DNA from: Bacteroidota bacterium
GTDB lineage: Bacteria > Bacteroidota > Ignavibacteria > Ignavibacteriales > Ignavibacteriaceae
DNA: 64,000 nucleotides
Assembly: GCA_020161395.1 (NCBI GenBank)
Contig: JAIUOE010000004.1
Location: 1 to 64,000, forward strand
Direction: 5' to 3'
Shown here: in pieces, positions 26,025 to 35,621 of the stretch
How the letters are laid out: each line of letters opens with the position of its first letter
Numbering within the stretch: the first letter of the stretch is position 1
Position numbers and translations under genes: made by a program
The notes under the pieces: generated by a model
What the model was told of the DNA's origin: nothing
Database searches by the model: none
Seen by the model: only the letters and a program-made list of their open reading frames with translations

Positions 26025-28514
26025 ATGGATGGAAGTTTTTCGGACAGGCTACAGGATGTAATAAGGCTCAGCAGAGAAGAGGCTGTAAGACTTGGACATG
26101 ATTATATCGGCACAGAGCATCTCCTGCTTGGGATTATCCGCGAGGGCCAGGGCGTAGCTGTTCGGATTTTGAAGAATCTCGATTGTGATTTACTTGAGTT
26201 GAAAAAAGTAATAGAAGATTCTTTGCGTTCGAGTGGTGGTACACTCACTATCGGCAATTTGCCACTGACTAAACAGGCAGAAAAGATTTTAAAGATTACT
26301 CAGATTGAAGCAAAAATCTACAAAGCCGATGTCATCGGTACAGAACATCTTTTGCTCTCACTCCTCAGGGATGAAGATACCCTTGCCACTCAGATTCTGA
26401 TGCAATTCGGTTTGTCTTATGAGGCTGCAAAAAGTGAGTTGAACAGTCTGCTTTCAAGCAGGGAAAACCCTGATAAATCGTCACAAGGCTCAGTTCCACC
26501 TCCTCAAGGAAAGAAAACCGAGAAAACCAAAACACCTGTTCTTGATAATTTTGGAAGGGATTTGACAAAACTCGCCATCGAGGATAAACTCGATCCCGTC
26601 ATCGGCAGGGAAAATGAGATCGAAAGAGTTGCGCAGATTCTCAGCAGAAGAAAGAAAAACAATCCGGTACTTATCGGTGAACCCGGTGTGGGTAAAACTG
26701 CCATTGCCGAAGGTTTGGCAATCAGAATCATACAGAAAAAGGTTCCCAGAATCCTTCAGGACAAAAGAGTTGTCACTCTCGATCTTGCCGGACTTGTAGC
26801 AGGAACAAAATATCGTGGTCAGTTTGAGGAAAGAATGAAAGCCCTTTTGACCGAGCTTGAAAAGGCAAAGGAAGTAATCATTTTCATTGATGAACTTCAT
26901 ACAATTGTTGGTGCAGGCGGTGCTTCGGGCTCACTTGATGCTTCAAACATGTTCAAACCTGCACTCGCAAGAGGCGATTTCCAGTGTATTGGTGCCACCA
27001 CACTCGATGAATACAGAAAATACATTGAAACTGATGGCGCACTCGACAGAAGATTTCAAAAAGTGATGGTTGAGCCGCCAAGTTATGACGACACAATCAA
27101 AATCCTCGAGAACATTAAAATTAAATATGAAGAACATCACCATGTGAGTTATTCGACTGCTGCAGTCGAATCTGCCGTAAAGATGAGCATGAGGTACATC
27201 ACCGACAGACACCTTCCAGACAAAGCGATAGATGTTATTGATGAAGCAGGAAGCCGTGTACACATGAGAAATTATGAGGTTCCAGTTGAAATTCTCAAGA
27301 TGGAAGACGATGTTGAAAATGTGAGAAAAGAGAAGGCTGCGGTTGTCAAAAGACAGGATTATGAGGAAGCCGCCCGTCTTCGCGATACTGAAAGAACCCT
27401 TCTCGCAGAGCTCGAAAAAGCCAAAGATGAATGGGAGCTTAAGTCAAAAGAAAATATTTTCGATGTTACCGAAGAGGATATCGCAACGGTCGTGGCGATG
27501 ATGACAGGTATCCCAGTTACCAGAGTTGCTCAGACGGAATCGGATAAACTTCTGAATATGGAAGAGGCTCTTAAAGGGAGCATCATCGGTCAGGACGAAG
27601 CCGTTAAGAAACTTACAAAGGCTATCAGGAGAGCAAGAGCCGGATTAAAGAACCCCGACAGACCAATAGGAAGTTTTATTTTCCTCGGTCCTACCGGCGT
27701 TGGAAAAACCGAGCTCTGCAAAGTTCTTGCCAAATACCTTTTCGATACCGAGGATGCCCTTATCAAGATTGATATGAGTGAGTACATGGAAAAATTCGCC
27801 GTTTCGAGACTCGTTGGAGCGCCTCCGGGATATGTCGGTTATGAAGAAGGCGGGCAGCTTACTGAAAAAGTCAGAAGAAAACCTTACTCGGTAGTACTGT
27901 TTGATGAGATAGAAAAAGCTCATCCCGATATCTTTTCTCTTCTGTTGCAGGTACTCGATGAGGGAAGACTGACTGACAGCCTCGGAAGAAAAGTGGATTT
28001 CAAGAACACAATCATTATTATGACTTCAAATATTGGTCTGAGAGATATAAAACCTCTCGGCTCCTTTGGGTTCAATGCCGACGGAGTTGCGGATCAATAT
28101 AACAATATGAAAAGTGTAATTGATGATGCTGTGAAAAAACTTTTCAGTCCCGAATTTCTTAACAGGCTTGATGATCAGATCGTTTTTAGAAATCTTACGA
28201 AAGAAGATATCCTGAAAATTATCGATGTGGAAATTAAGGACCTGTTAAAGAATATTCATGACAACAAACTTGAGCTCGTGATTGAGGATTCTGCCAAGAG
28301 TTTCCTTGCAGACAAAGGCTTCGATCCCAAATTCGGTGCCCGTCCTCTAAAAAGAGCGATTCAGAACTATATTGAAGATCCTCTCTCGGAAGAAATTCTT
28401 AGAGGGTCATTCAAAGAAGGAACCCGCGTGATTGCAAGACATGTGGACGAAAATGATTTTCTCGTCTTTATGGATGAAAAATCACTCGAGGTTGGTTCCG
28501 ATCTTAGTGTTTAA
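26025..28514 (+). CDS. clpC: ATP-dependent Clp protease ATPase subunit ClpC
   Basis: At 829 residues it has the full ClpC layout: two Clp_N repeats (1-150), a first AAA+ module (GEPGVGKT near residue 220; IIFIDELHTIVGAGG), a UVR/middle domain (YEEAARLRDTERTLL, ~445), a second AAA+ module (GPTGVGKTE near residue 555; VVLFDEIEKAHPD) and a ClpB-D2-small domain. The UVR motif distinguishes it from ClpA and ClpB. It unfolds substrates for ClpP in the cytoplasm; a GFGF-like ClpP-docking loop (GSFGFN) follows NIGLRD. It is a single gene with its own likely promoter and terminator. No McsA/McsB or CtsR is adjacent. Confidence 0.96.
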   Translation: MDGSFSDRLQDVIRLSREEAVRLGHDYIGTEHLLLGIIREGQGVAVRILKNLDCDLLELKKVIEDSLRSSGGTLTIGNLPLTKQAEKILKITQIEAKIYKADVIGTEHLLLSLLRDEDTLATQILMQFGLSYEAAKSELNSLLSSRENPDKSSQGSVPPPQGKKTEKTKTPVLDNFGRDLTKLAIEDKLDPVIGRENEIERVAQILSRRKKNNPVLIGEPGVGKTAIAEGLAIRIIQKKVPRILQDKRVVTLDLAGLVAGTKYRGQFEERMKALLTELEKAKEVIIFIDELHTIVGAGGASGSLDASNMFKPALARGDFQCIGATTLDEYRKYIETDGALDRRFQKVMVEPPSYDDTIKILENIKIKYEEHHHVSYSTAAVESAVKMSMRYITDRHLPDKAIDVIDEAGSRVHMRNYEVPVEILKMEDDVENVRKEKAAVVKRQDYEEAARLRDTERTLLAELEKAKDEWELKSKENIFDVTEEDIATVVAMMTGIPVTRVAQTESDKLLNMEEALKGSIIGQDEAVKKLTKAIRRARAGLKNPDRPIGSFIFLGPTGVGKTELCKVLAKYLFDTEDALIKIDMSEYMEKFAVSRLVGAPPGYVGYEEGGQLTEKVRRKPYSVVLFDEIEKAHPDIFSLLLQVLDEGRLTDSLGRKVDFKNTIIIMTSNIGLRDIKPLGSFGFNADGVADQYNNMKSVIDDAVKKLFSPEFLNRLDDQIVFRNLTKEDILKIIDVEIKDLLKNIHDNKLELVIEDSAKSFLADKGFDPKFGARPLKRAIQNYIEDPLSEEILRGSFKEGTRVIARHVDENDFLVFMDEKSLEVGSDLSV

Positions 28515-28523
28515 TTTCAACAA

Positions 28524-28548
28524 GGCTATCTTCGGGTAGCCTTTTTTT
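28524..28548 (+). terminator. Rho-independent terminator after clpC
   Basis: GGCTATC (28524-28530) pairs with GGTAGCC (28535-28541) around a UUCG tetraloop closed by C-G, followed by seven T. Confidence 0.88.
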
Positions 28549-28567
28549 ATTTTTACGGAGGTACAAA

Positions 28568-28861
28568 ATGTTAAAACTGCCCGATGAAATGATCAATAAC
28601 GAACTCGCAGGCTTAAACGGCTGGCAGAGAGAAGGTGACACAATCACCAAAATATACAGCCTCGGTAATTTTTCCGAAGTGGTACAGGCTGTAAATAAAA
28701 TTGCCGAACTTGCTGAAGATCAGAACCACCACCCCGATATCCTGATGTTCGGCTGGAACAAGTTAAGAATAACCACTTCCACACACGATGCCAACGGAAT
28801 TACCGGCAGGGATTTTAAACTTGCCTCGGCAATTGAGCAAAAAATATTTTCCGGGAGATAA
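28568..28861 (+). CDS. 4a-hydroxytetrahydrobiopterin dehydratase (pterin carbinolamine dehydratase)
   Basis: This 97-residue protein has the family length and the PCD motif: EDQNHHPDI followed by WNKLRITTSTHDANGITGRDF. The two adjacent His and the downstream His and Asp are the catalytic set. It dehydrates 4a-hydroxytetrahydrobiopterin after aromatic amino acid hydroxylation; in bacteria without a hydroxylase it may serve pterin recycling in general. GGAGG lies upstream of the ATG. No phenylalanine hydroxylase gene is in the window. Confidence 0.92.
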   Translation: MLKLPDEMINNELAGLNGWQREGDTITKIYSLGNFSEVVQAVNKIAELAEDQNHHPDILMFGWNKLRITTSTHDANGITGRDFKLASAIEQKIFSGR

Positions 28862-28932
28862 CCAAATCTTTTTAAACTAAAAAAAAGAGAGAAAATCTGT
28901 AAATTTGTGCACTATCAATTATACGGTGTACA

Positions 28933-30204
28933 ATGAGAATCTTATTTTTTGTCCTTTTTGTTTCCACTCTGGCTTTTTCTCAAAGTGATTTCAACAATTA
29001 TTTTGAGAAAAAGACACTTCGTCTGAACTATATTCACTCAGGCAACAAGACCGATGACTACTTCTCCTTTGGAAGTCTGATCGAGGAACCCTTCTGGGGA
29101 GGTCCTGTTAAAAAAATGATTGATCCCTTCAATTACGGGAAATACAAACTCGAAGTATTTGACAAAGCTTCGGGCAAACTTATCTATTCAAAACATTACT
29201 CCACACTTTTTTCCGAATGGCAGACTACTAAAGAAGCCATGAAAATAAGCAAATCTTTTGAAGAAAGTGTCGTCTTTCCATACCCGAAAAATCCCGTTCT
29301 TATAACTATTTCCTCCAGAAAAAAAGACCTGTCCCTCGAAAAGAGATATGAACTTGAAGTGGATCCGAAGAACTACTTTATCAAAAAAGACAGAAAAAAT
29401 GTCTATCCTTCATTTCAGGTTGTAAACAGTGGTGATTCCTCCGAAAAAGTGGATATCGTGATAATACCCGAAGGATATACAGCGAAGGAAATGGATCAGT
29501 TCAAAAAAGACTGCAACCGCTTCGCTCAGTATCTTTTCAATTCATCCCCATATAAAGAGAATAAAAATTTCTTTAATATCTGGGGAATTGAAGCTCCTTC
29601 CGCTCAATCTGGCACAGATATTCCGAAAGAAAAAATCTATGTGAATACAGTAGCCGGATCTTCCTTTTATACTTTCGACGAAGAACGGTATCTGATGACC
29701 GAGGAATATAACAATGTCAGGGATCTCGCAGCAAATGCCCCTTACGATCAGATTTACATCCTGGTAAATACCGACAAATATGGCGGCGGTGCCATTTATA
29801 ATTACTACGCTACCTGCGTCAATTTCAATATCTATTCCGAGTATGTATTTGTTCACGAATTCGGACACGCTTTTGCCTTCCTTGCCGATGAATACTACAC
29901 CAGTTCAACAGCTTACAACGATTTTTATCCTTTGGGTGTCGAACCTCTCGAACCAAATATCACCACTTTGGTCGATTTTGCATCAAAATGGAAAGAACTC
30001 GTAAAAGAAGACACACCCATTCCGACCCCCGCAACCAAGGAATTTGAAAAGAAACTCGGTGCTTTCGAGGGTGGTGGCTATGTGGAAAAAGGCGTTTACC
30101 GTCCGAAAATGGACTGTTCGATGAACTCAATTTCAGTTGACAACTATTGCACTGCCTGCAAAAGGGCGATTCAAAAAATGATTGATTACTACACAGGAAA
30201 ATAA
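28933..30204 (+). CDS. Secreted M64-family (IgA peptidase-like) metallopeptidase
   Basis: A signal peptide (MRILFFVLFVSTLAFSQ) is followed by an N-terminal Ig-like pro-region and an M64 catalytic domain. The zinc site is VHEFGHAFAFLADEYY near residue 313, with HEFGH giving two His and a Glu and the D in ADEY being typical of M64. Upstream are the family motifs VDIVIIPEGYTA and NIWGIEAPS. The cysteines in the CSMNSISVDNYCTACK tail may form disulfides. Family members are secreted endopeptidases; IgA cleavage should not be assumed for an environmental bacterium. Its stop overlaps the aldehyde dehydrogenase start by one base. Confidence 0.9.
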   Translation: MRILFFVLFVSTLAFSQSDFNNYFEKKTLRLNYIHSGNKTDDYFSFGSLIEEPFWGGPVKKMIDPFNYGKYKLEVFDKASGKLIYSKHYSTLFSEWQTTKEAMKISKSFEESVVFPYPKNPVLITISSRKKDLSLEKRYELEVDPKNYFIKKDRKNVYPSFQVVNSGDSSEKVDIVIIPEGYTAKEMDQFKKDCNRFAQYLFNSSPYKENKNFFNIWGIEAPSAQSGTDIPKEKIYVNTVAGSSFYTFDEERYLMTEEYNNVRDLAANAPYDQIYILVNTDKYGGGAIYNYYATCVNFNIYSEYVFVHEFGHAFAFLADEYYTSSTAYNDFYPLGVEPLEPNITTLVDFASKWKELVKEDTPIPTPATKEFEKKLGAFEGGGYVEKGVYRPKMDCSMNSISVDNYCTACKRAIQKMIDYYTGK

Positions 30205-31568
30205 TGTTTCAATCGATTAATCCCCACAACGGGGAAGTGGTGGCAGAATATTCCGTGATGGATCCTTCAGAGGTTGCATCCGTGATTGATCAGGTTGATG
30301 AGGCTTTTCTGTCTTTCAAAAAAACAGGATTTGAAGAAAGAAAATTCGTACTCAAAAAAGCGGCTGAAATTCTTCGTTCCCGAAAAACTGAATTCGCGAA
30401 ATTGATGACCACCGAAATGGGAAAACCAATCATGCAGGGAGTGGCTGAAGCAGAAAAATGTGCCTGGGTCTGCGAATACTATGCCGACGGAGCCGAGACA
30501 TTTTTACAGGATGTTACCATTGAAACAGATGCTAAAAAAAGTTTTGTAACTTTTCAACCTTTGGGCGTTATTCTCGCGATAATGCCGTGGAATTTCCCTT
30601 TTTGGCAGGTATTCAGATTTGCAGCACCTGCTCTCATGGCGGGAAATGGTGTGCTCCTGAAGCATTCGCCAAATGTCACCGGATGCGCACTTGCAATTGA
30701 AAAGATTTTTAAGGAAGCAGGTTTCCCTGATAATATATTTCGTATGATTGTCACTGAAGTGGAAAATGTGGAAGGTATGATAAGGAACAAAAAAGTTGCC
30801 GCAGTCACTCTTACCGGAAGTACCCGGGCAGGGAAGTCTGTAGCAGCAATTGCAGGAAGTGAACTGAAAAAATGTGTCCTCGAACTCGGTGGCAGCGATC
30901 CATACATTGTCATGGAAGATGCTGATATTGAGGCGGCAGTTAAAGCATGTCTGATTGGAAGAATGCTCAACACGGGACAAAGTTGCATCGCCGCGAAAAG
31001 GCTTTTAATCTTCGAAAAAGTTTATGATCGGTTCAAAGAACTTTTCCTGGCTGAAGTAAAAAAACTCAAGACGGGTGATCCAATGGATGAGATAAATTAC
31101 ATTGGAGCCATAGCCCGTAAGGACTTACGGGATACACTTCATGCCCAGGTGCAAAAGACAATTGAACTTGGAGCCACAGTTTTGACAGGAGGATTCATCC
31201 CGGATAGTCCCGGTTTTTGCTACCCGCCGACTGTACTCGAAAACATTCCAGTAAATTCTCCTGCTTTTTGTGAGGAGATTTTTGGTCCCGTGGCACTTCT
31301 TTTCAAAGTTAAAACTATGGAAGAAGCCCTTTCCCTGGCAAACTCAACTGACTACGGACTCGGTAGTGCCGTGTTTACATCAGACCTGACATTTGGCGAA
31401 GAGATGGCAAAAACGATGCTCGAATCAGGTTCGAGTTTTGTCAATTCATTCGTTAAAAGCGACCCAAGATTACCTTTTGGTGGCATCAAACAATCAGGTT
31501 ACGGAAGGGAATTATCACCATTCGGCATTAAAGAATTTGTGAATGTAAAGACAATATATATTGCCTGA
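30204..31568 (+). CDS. NAD(P)-dependent aldehyde dehydrogenase (succinate-semialdehyde dehydrogenase-like)
   Basis: This 454-residue cytoplasmic enzyme oxidises an aldehyde to its acid. It has the oxyanion and cofactor motif MPWNFPFWQVFRFAAPALMA, VTLTGSTRAGK, catalytic Glu in LELGGSDP, catalytic Cys in NTGQSCIAAKR, and EEIFGPVAL. The short form and the sequence AMPWNFPFWQ match the Sad/GabD1 branch that uses succinic semialdehyde. Its ATG overlaps the peptidase stop (TAATG), so translation is coupled, though a functional link is not evident. Confidence 0.88.
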   Translation: MFQSINPHNGEVVAEYSVMDPSEVASVIDQVDEAFLSFKKTGFEERKFVLKKAAEILRSRKTEFAKLMTTEMGKPIMQGVAEAEKCAWVCEYYADGAETFLQDVTIETDAKKSFVTFQPLGVILAIMPWNFPFWQVFRFAAPALMAGNGVLLKHSPNVTGCALAIEKIFKEAGFPDNIFRMIVTEVENVEGMIRNKKVAAVTLTGSTRAGKSVAAIAGSELKKCVLELGGSDPYIVMEDADIEAAVKACLIGRMLNTGQSCIAAKRLLIFEKVYDRFKELFLAEVKKLKTGDPMDEINYIGAIARKDLRDTLHAQVQKTIELGATVLTGGFIPDSPGFCYPPTVLENIPVNSPAFCEEIFGPVALLFKVKTMEEALSLANSTDYGLGSAVFTSDLTFGEEMAKTMLESGSSFVNSFVKSDPRLPFGGIKQSGYGRELSPFGIKEFVNVKTIYIA

Positions 31569-31912
31569 GAATGTTCGCAAGACGGTATGTGAAAATCCCG
31601 CCCGGGCGAGATTCTCATATTTCGCCCTGCGTTGTCTCAAAAAAATCCGTGCCATCCGTGAAAAATCCGTGCCATCTGTGTAACCATCCTGCCTCTGCGT
31701 AAATCCGTCGAATCTGCGTGTATCCGCGTTCCCTTAAAAATCCCGTGTAACCATTTCTCCGTGCGTACCTTAAACTATCCACCATTACTCATAAATAAAA
31801 ACTCAAAACTCATAACTAACCCCTTTCTTAATACTTGTACACAAACTCCCAAAATCTTACCTTTAAAGTTAATATTTTCAAAAAAATGTGTTCGAAAACA
31901 GAAGGAGATCAG
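31569..31912. repeat. Intergenic region with phrase-like short repeats
   Basis: This 344-bp gap has no credible gene. At 31641-31680 a 20-bp unit (AAAAATCCGTGCCATCCGTG) is repeated with one mismatch, and variants of 'ATCCGTG', 'ATCTGCGT' and 'ATCCGCGT' continue to about 31770. An AT-rich part (31785-31830) repeats 'ACTCATAA' and 'AACTCA'. The end holds the ribosome site AAGGAG (31902) of the next gene. Confidence 0.65.
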
Positions 31913-33082
31913 ATGTCAAAGTTTATTGGTTTGGATTATTTCAATACGGATCTTTTATTGTCAGATGAAGAGAAAATGGTCAGAGATATGGTCAGGGAAT
32001 TTGTGGACGACAATGTAATTCCGGTCATAGAAAAACATTACAGGGAAGGCACTTTCCCGATGGATCTGATTCCCAAAATGGGTGAATTGGGGCTGTTTGG
32101 AGCGAATCTCCCATCAAAATATGGCGGATCCGACATGAATAATGTTGCCTACGGCCTCGTAATGCAGGAACTTGAAAGGGGAGACAGTGGTGTACGCAGT
32201 TTTGTTTCGGTACAGAGTGCACTGGTTATGTATCCGATTTATACATTTGGAAGTGAAGAGCAAAGATTAAAATGGCTTCCGGCACTTGCCAATGGTGAAA
32301 AAATCGGTTGCTTCGGTTTGACAGAGCCTGATTTCGGATCAAATCCAGGCGGTATGGTCACAAAAGCTGAAAAAGTTGATGGCGGCTACATACTCAATGG
32401 TGCCAAAATGTGGATCACCAATGGAACACTCGCCGATGTGGCTGTGGTTTGGGCAAAACTTGACGGAAAGGTAGCCGGATTCCTCGTGGAAAAGGGCATG
32501 AAAGGTTTTAGTGCCCCGGAGATGAAGGGAAAACACTCGCTGCGGGCTTCCGTTACTTCGGAGCTGGTCTTCGATTCCGTATTTATACCTGAAGAAAACA
32601 GACTTCCCGGAGCTGCCGGATTAAAATCACCTCTGATGTGCCTCAACCAGGCCCGTTATGGCATTGCATGGGGTGTGGTCGGTTCCATGATGGCTTCCTA
32701 CGATTCTTCGTTAAACTATTCAAAATCGAGAATTCAGTTCTCAAAGCCGATTGCCGGTTACCAAATGACTCAGGAAAAACTTGTTTATATGCTCACCGAG
32801 ATTACGAAGGCACAACTTCTTAACCTGCAGCTTGGCAGGCTGAAGGATTCGGGCAATCTCCGTTTTCAGCATGTATCACTGGCAAAAAGAAACAACTGTG
32901 AAATCGCGCTTACCATAGCAAGAGTAGCGAGAGAAATTCATGGTGCCAACGGAATTCTAGATGAGTACCCCGTCATGAGACACGCCAACAACCTGGAATC
33001 GGTTAAAACTTATGAAGGAACACACGAGATGCACACTCTGATTTTGGGTGAGGATATCACGGGTATTCCTGCTTTCGATTAA
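31913..33082 (+). CDS. gcdH: Glutaryl-CoA dehydrogenase (acyl-CoA dehydrogenase family)
   Basis: I place the start at the ATG at 31913 ([10 protein letters not shown]), five bases after AAGGAG; this gives 389 residues. The enzyme is an FAD-dependent dehydrogenase that oxidises and decarboxylates glutaryl-CoA to crotonyl-CoA in lysine and tryptophan breakdown. Distinctive GCDH sequences are [20 protein letters not shown] with the substrate-binding Arg95, [33 protein letters not shown], and the catalytic Glu368 in [14 protein letters not shown]. This Arg plus 'YEGTHE' set separates it from short-chain dehydrogenases. An electron-transfer flavoprotein partner must lie elsewhere. Confidence 0.9.
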   Translation: MSKFIGLDYFNTDLLLSDEEKMVRDMVREFVDDNVIPVIEKHYREGTFPMDLIPKMGELGLFGANLPSKYGGSDMNNVAYGLVMQELERGDSGVRSFVSVQSALVMYPIYTFGSEEQRLKWLPALANGEKIGCFGLTEPDFGSNPGGMVTKAEKVDGGYILNGAKMWITNGTLADVAVVWAKLDGKVAGFLVEKGMKGFSAPEMKGKHSLRASVTSELVFDSVFIPEENRLPGAAGLKSPLMCLNQARYGIAWGVVGSMMASYDSSLNYSKSRIQFSKPIAGYQMTQEKLVYMLTEITKAQLLNLQLGRLKDSGNLRFQHVSLAKRNNCEIALTIARVAREIHGANGILDEYPVMRHANNLESVKTYEGTHEMHTLILGEDITGIPAFD

Positions 33083-33098
33083 ACAAAAAGGCATTACA

Positions 33099-34568
33099 AT
33101 GAACAACGAAAAGTTTGCTTACGAAGGTATCACATTTGACGATGTGCTGATACTTCCTGCTAAATCATCAGTTTTACCGAGAGAAGTGGATGTATCTTCG
33201 CAACTCTCGCGGGGAATAAGATTGAATATTCCTTTCCTCTCCGCAGCGATGGATACTGTAACCGAAAGCAAACTTGCCGTTGCTATTGCAAGAGAGGGAG
33301 GCATCGGCATCCTCCATAAAAACATGTCGATCGAACAACAGGCTGAGGAAGCCGACAGGGTAAAACGCTCCGAAAGTGGCATGATCAGAAATCCTGTTAC
33401 TCTTACTTCTGACAAAAAGGCTGCCGATGCTTTCGAAATGATGCGGAAATATTCCATTTCAGGAATCCCAATTGTTGATTCCACAGGAAAACTGATTGGA
33501 ATTCTGACGAATCGTGATTTGAGGTTCGTAAAGGATCCTAGTCTCGGTGTTGATGAACTGATGACCTCAAAAAATCTCGTAACTGCTGCTGTCGGCACCA
33601 CATTGGAACACGCTGAAGAACTTCTCCACCGGCACCGGATCGAAAAACTTCCTGTAGTTGACGGTGTAGGGATTCTTCGAGGTTTGATAACATTCAAGGA
33701 CATCCAAAAAAAGAAGAGATTTCCGCTCGCCTGCAAGGACGAAATGGGCAGATTGAGAGTCGGTGCAGCGGTAGGTGTAAGCAACGACACCTTTGAACGA
33801 ATGGACAGACTAGTAGCGGTTGGTGTGGATGTTATTATTGTGGATACTGCGCATGGCCATTCGATGGGTGTGATCAACACTATTAAAAAGATTCGTGCGA
33901 AATACCCCGATATACAACTGATAGCCGGAAATATTGCCACTTATGAAGCAGCTCTTGAATTATACGATGCAGGCGTTGATGCCGTGAAAGTTGGTATAGG
34001 TCCCGGTTCAATTTGTACTACCAGAGTAATCGCCGGTATTGGTGTCCCGCAAATCAGTGCGATAATGGAAGTACACAGAGCTTTGAAAGACAAGGGAATT
34101 CCCATCATCGCTGATGGTGGAATAAAATATTCGGGTGATGTGGCGAAAGCCATTGCCGCCGGTGCTGATACCGTGATGATTGGTGGATTGTTTGCCGGTA
34201 CGGACGAAAGTCCCGGTGAAAAAGTCCTTTACGACGGAAGGAGCTTCAAAGTTTACCGTGGTATGGGCTCTCTGGATGCCATGAAAAAGGGGAGCGGTGA
34301 CCGCTATTTCCAGGATTCCGAAACCGAGATCAGCAAGCTTGTCCCGGAGGGGGTGGAAGGAATGGTTCCATACAAAGGTCCATTGTCTGACACTGTATTC
34401 CAGCTTACAGGCGGACTGAAAGCCTCGATGGGATATGCCGGTGCAGCCACCATTTCAGACCTTAAGGATAAATCTAGGTTTGTGAAAATCACCGCGGCTT
34501 CATTGAAAGAGAGCCATCCTCATGACATTATTGTCACAAAGGAAGCTCCAAACTACCAAAAGATATGA
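33099..34568 (+). CDS. guaB: Inosine-5'-monophosphate dehydrogenase
   Basis: The start is the ATG at 33099 ([20 protein letters not shown]), 16 bp after the preceding stop; this gives 489 residues, the usual length. It oxidises IMP to XMP, the committed step to GMP. Visible parts are the N-terminal [21 protein letters not shown], two CBS domains (~95-210; [23 protein letters not shown]), DTAHGHS, the catalytic loop GPGSICTTR with the active-site Cys, DGGIKYSGD and [10 protein letters not shown]. Its TGA overlaps the ATG of the next gene. PurD lies two genes downstream, so this is a loosely purine-related stretch. Confidence 0.97.
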   Translation: MNNEKFAYEGITFDDVLILPAKSSVLPREVDVSSQLSRGIRLNIPFLSAAMDTVTESKLAVAIAREGGIGILHKNMSIEQQAEEADRVKRSESGMIRNPVTLTSDKKAADAFEMMRKYSISGIPIVDSTGKLIGILTNRDLRFVKDPSLGVDELMTSKNLVTAAVGTTLEHAEELLHRHRIEKLPVVDGVGILRGLITFKDIQKKKRFPLACKDEMGRLRVGAAVGVSNDTFERMDRLVAVGVDVIIVDTAHGHSMGVINTIKKIRAKYPDIQLIAGNIATYEAALELYDAGVDAVKVGIGPGSICTTRVIAGIGVPQISAIMEVHRALKDKGIPIIADGGIKYSGDVAKAIAAGADTVMIGGLFAGTDESPGEKVLYDGRSFKVYRGMGSLDAMKKGSGDRYFQDSETEISKLVPEGVEGMVPYKGPLSDTVFQLTGGLKASMGYAGAATISDLKDKSRFVKITAASLKESHPHDIIVTKEAPNYQKI

Positions 34569-35617
34569 TAAACAGATATCTCGACAACAGATTCTCTTTT
34601 CTGCTTAACTACAAGCGGGATAATATGCTCGATTGCATTATCCTCGCCAATCCTTCAAATATCCGCTACTTTTCCGATTTTGTTTCCAGCAATGCCTGCC
34701 TCCTTGCCATCGGTGACGAAATTATGATTATTACCGATCCGAGATACCGGCTTGAACTCGAAGAGGTGGATGGAAGAATAGTAAGAAAAGTTGTAAGTGA
34801 TCCGCAGGAGATTCTTAAAAATTTCTTCCCCCACAGACCGGTGGCTGTCGGCGCGGACTCTGATCTTGCGGCTTCGCAAATCGGCAGGAGTCTGCTGCGA
34901 GGTAAATCCCGACCAGTCAACATTTCGAATGCCATAGACGAGTTTATTTCGATAGCGGATGATGAGACTTTGTCACGCTTTGAATATGCGAATAAAGTCA
35001 CTAAAAGGATTGAGCAAAATATCCCTGATCTTTTAATCCCCGGAATGAGGGAGTTTGAGCTTCGGGCGACAATCAGTTACTTTATCCATCTTTCGGGATG
35101 TGAGGAGGCATTCACACCAGTTGTCTCTTTTGGTGAGAATACTGCCAAAATTCACACAGAACCATCGGACAGGCAACTTGAAAAGGATTCACCCGTTTTA
35201 ATTGATTTCGGTGTGAAATACAAAGGTGTATCCACCGACATTACCCGCTCATTCTGGTATGGGAAAAACCCGACCGAAGAGTACAAAAAAGTAATGAAAA
35301 TTGTTAAAAAATCGGTAAAAATTGCTGAAAAACTGTGCAAACCAGGGAAAGATACTTCCAAAGCTTATATCGCTGCAAAAGAGTATCTGGAATCAAAGCA
35401 TGATAATCCGGAAGAATGTTTGCCACACTCTCTTGGACACGGACTCGGTTATGAGGTACATCAGACTCCAAGAATCTCTTCAGCGAAAGGGACTAAATTT
35501 AAGACCGGACAAATAATTACCATCGAACCCGGGATTTATATTCCCGGTAAATTTGGCATCAGAATTGAAAATGACTGGCTCATCACAGAAGATGGTCCAA
35601 AACTGCTAACGAAATAA
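34565..35617 (+). CDS. M24-family Xaa-Pro aminopeptidase/dipeptidase
   Basis: A 350-residue cytoplasmic metallopeptidase with an N-terminal creatinase-like domain (1-~130) and a pita-bread catalytic domain. The metal ligands are all visible: Asp in [10 protein letters not shown], Asp in STDITRSFW, His in [11 protein letters not shown], Glu in IEPGIYIPG and Glu in RIENDW. It removes N-terminal residues before proline. It starts inside the guaB stop (ATGA overlap) and is followed 4 bp later by the glycosyltransferase. Confidence 0.92.
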   Translation: MINRYLDNRFSFLLNYKRDNMLDCIILANPSNIRYFSDFVSSNACLLAIGDEIMIITDPRYRLELEEVDGRIVRKVVSDPQEILKNFFPHRPVAVGADSDLAASQIGRSLLRGKSRPVNISNAIDEFISIADDETLSRFEYANKVTKRIEQNIPDLLIPGMREFELRATISYFIHLSGCEEAFTPVVSFGENTAKIHTEPSDRQLEKDSPVLIDFGVKYKGVSTDITRSFWYGKNPTEEYKKVMKIVKKSVKIAEKLCKPGKDTSKAYIAAKEYLESKHDNPEECLPHSLGHGLGYEVHQTPRISSAKGTKFKTGQIITIEPGIYIPGKFGIRIENDWLITEDGPKLLTK

Positions 35618-35621
35618 TTTC

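Noticed and set aside
26365-26568. Antisense frames over clpC
   Set aside because: No ribosome sites or motifs; ClpC on the other strand explains the sequence fully.
31761-32018. 85-residue frame before gcdH
   Set aside because: It overlaps the start of glutaryl-CoA dehydrogenase in another frame and is low-complexity Lys/Asn-rich.
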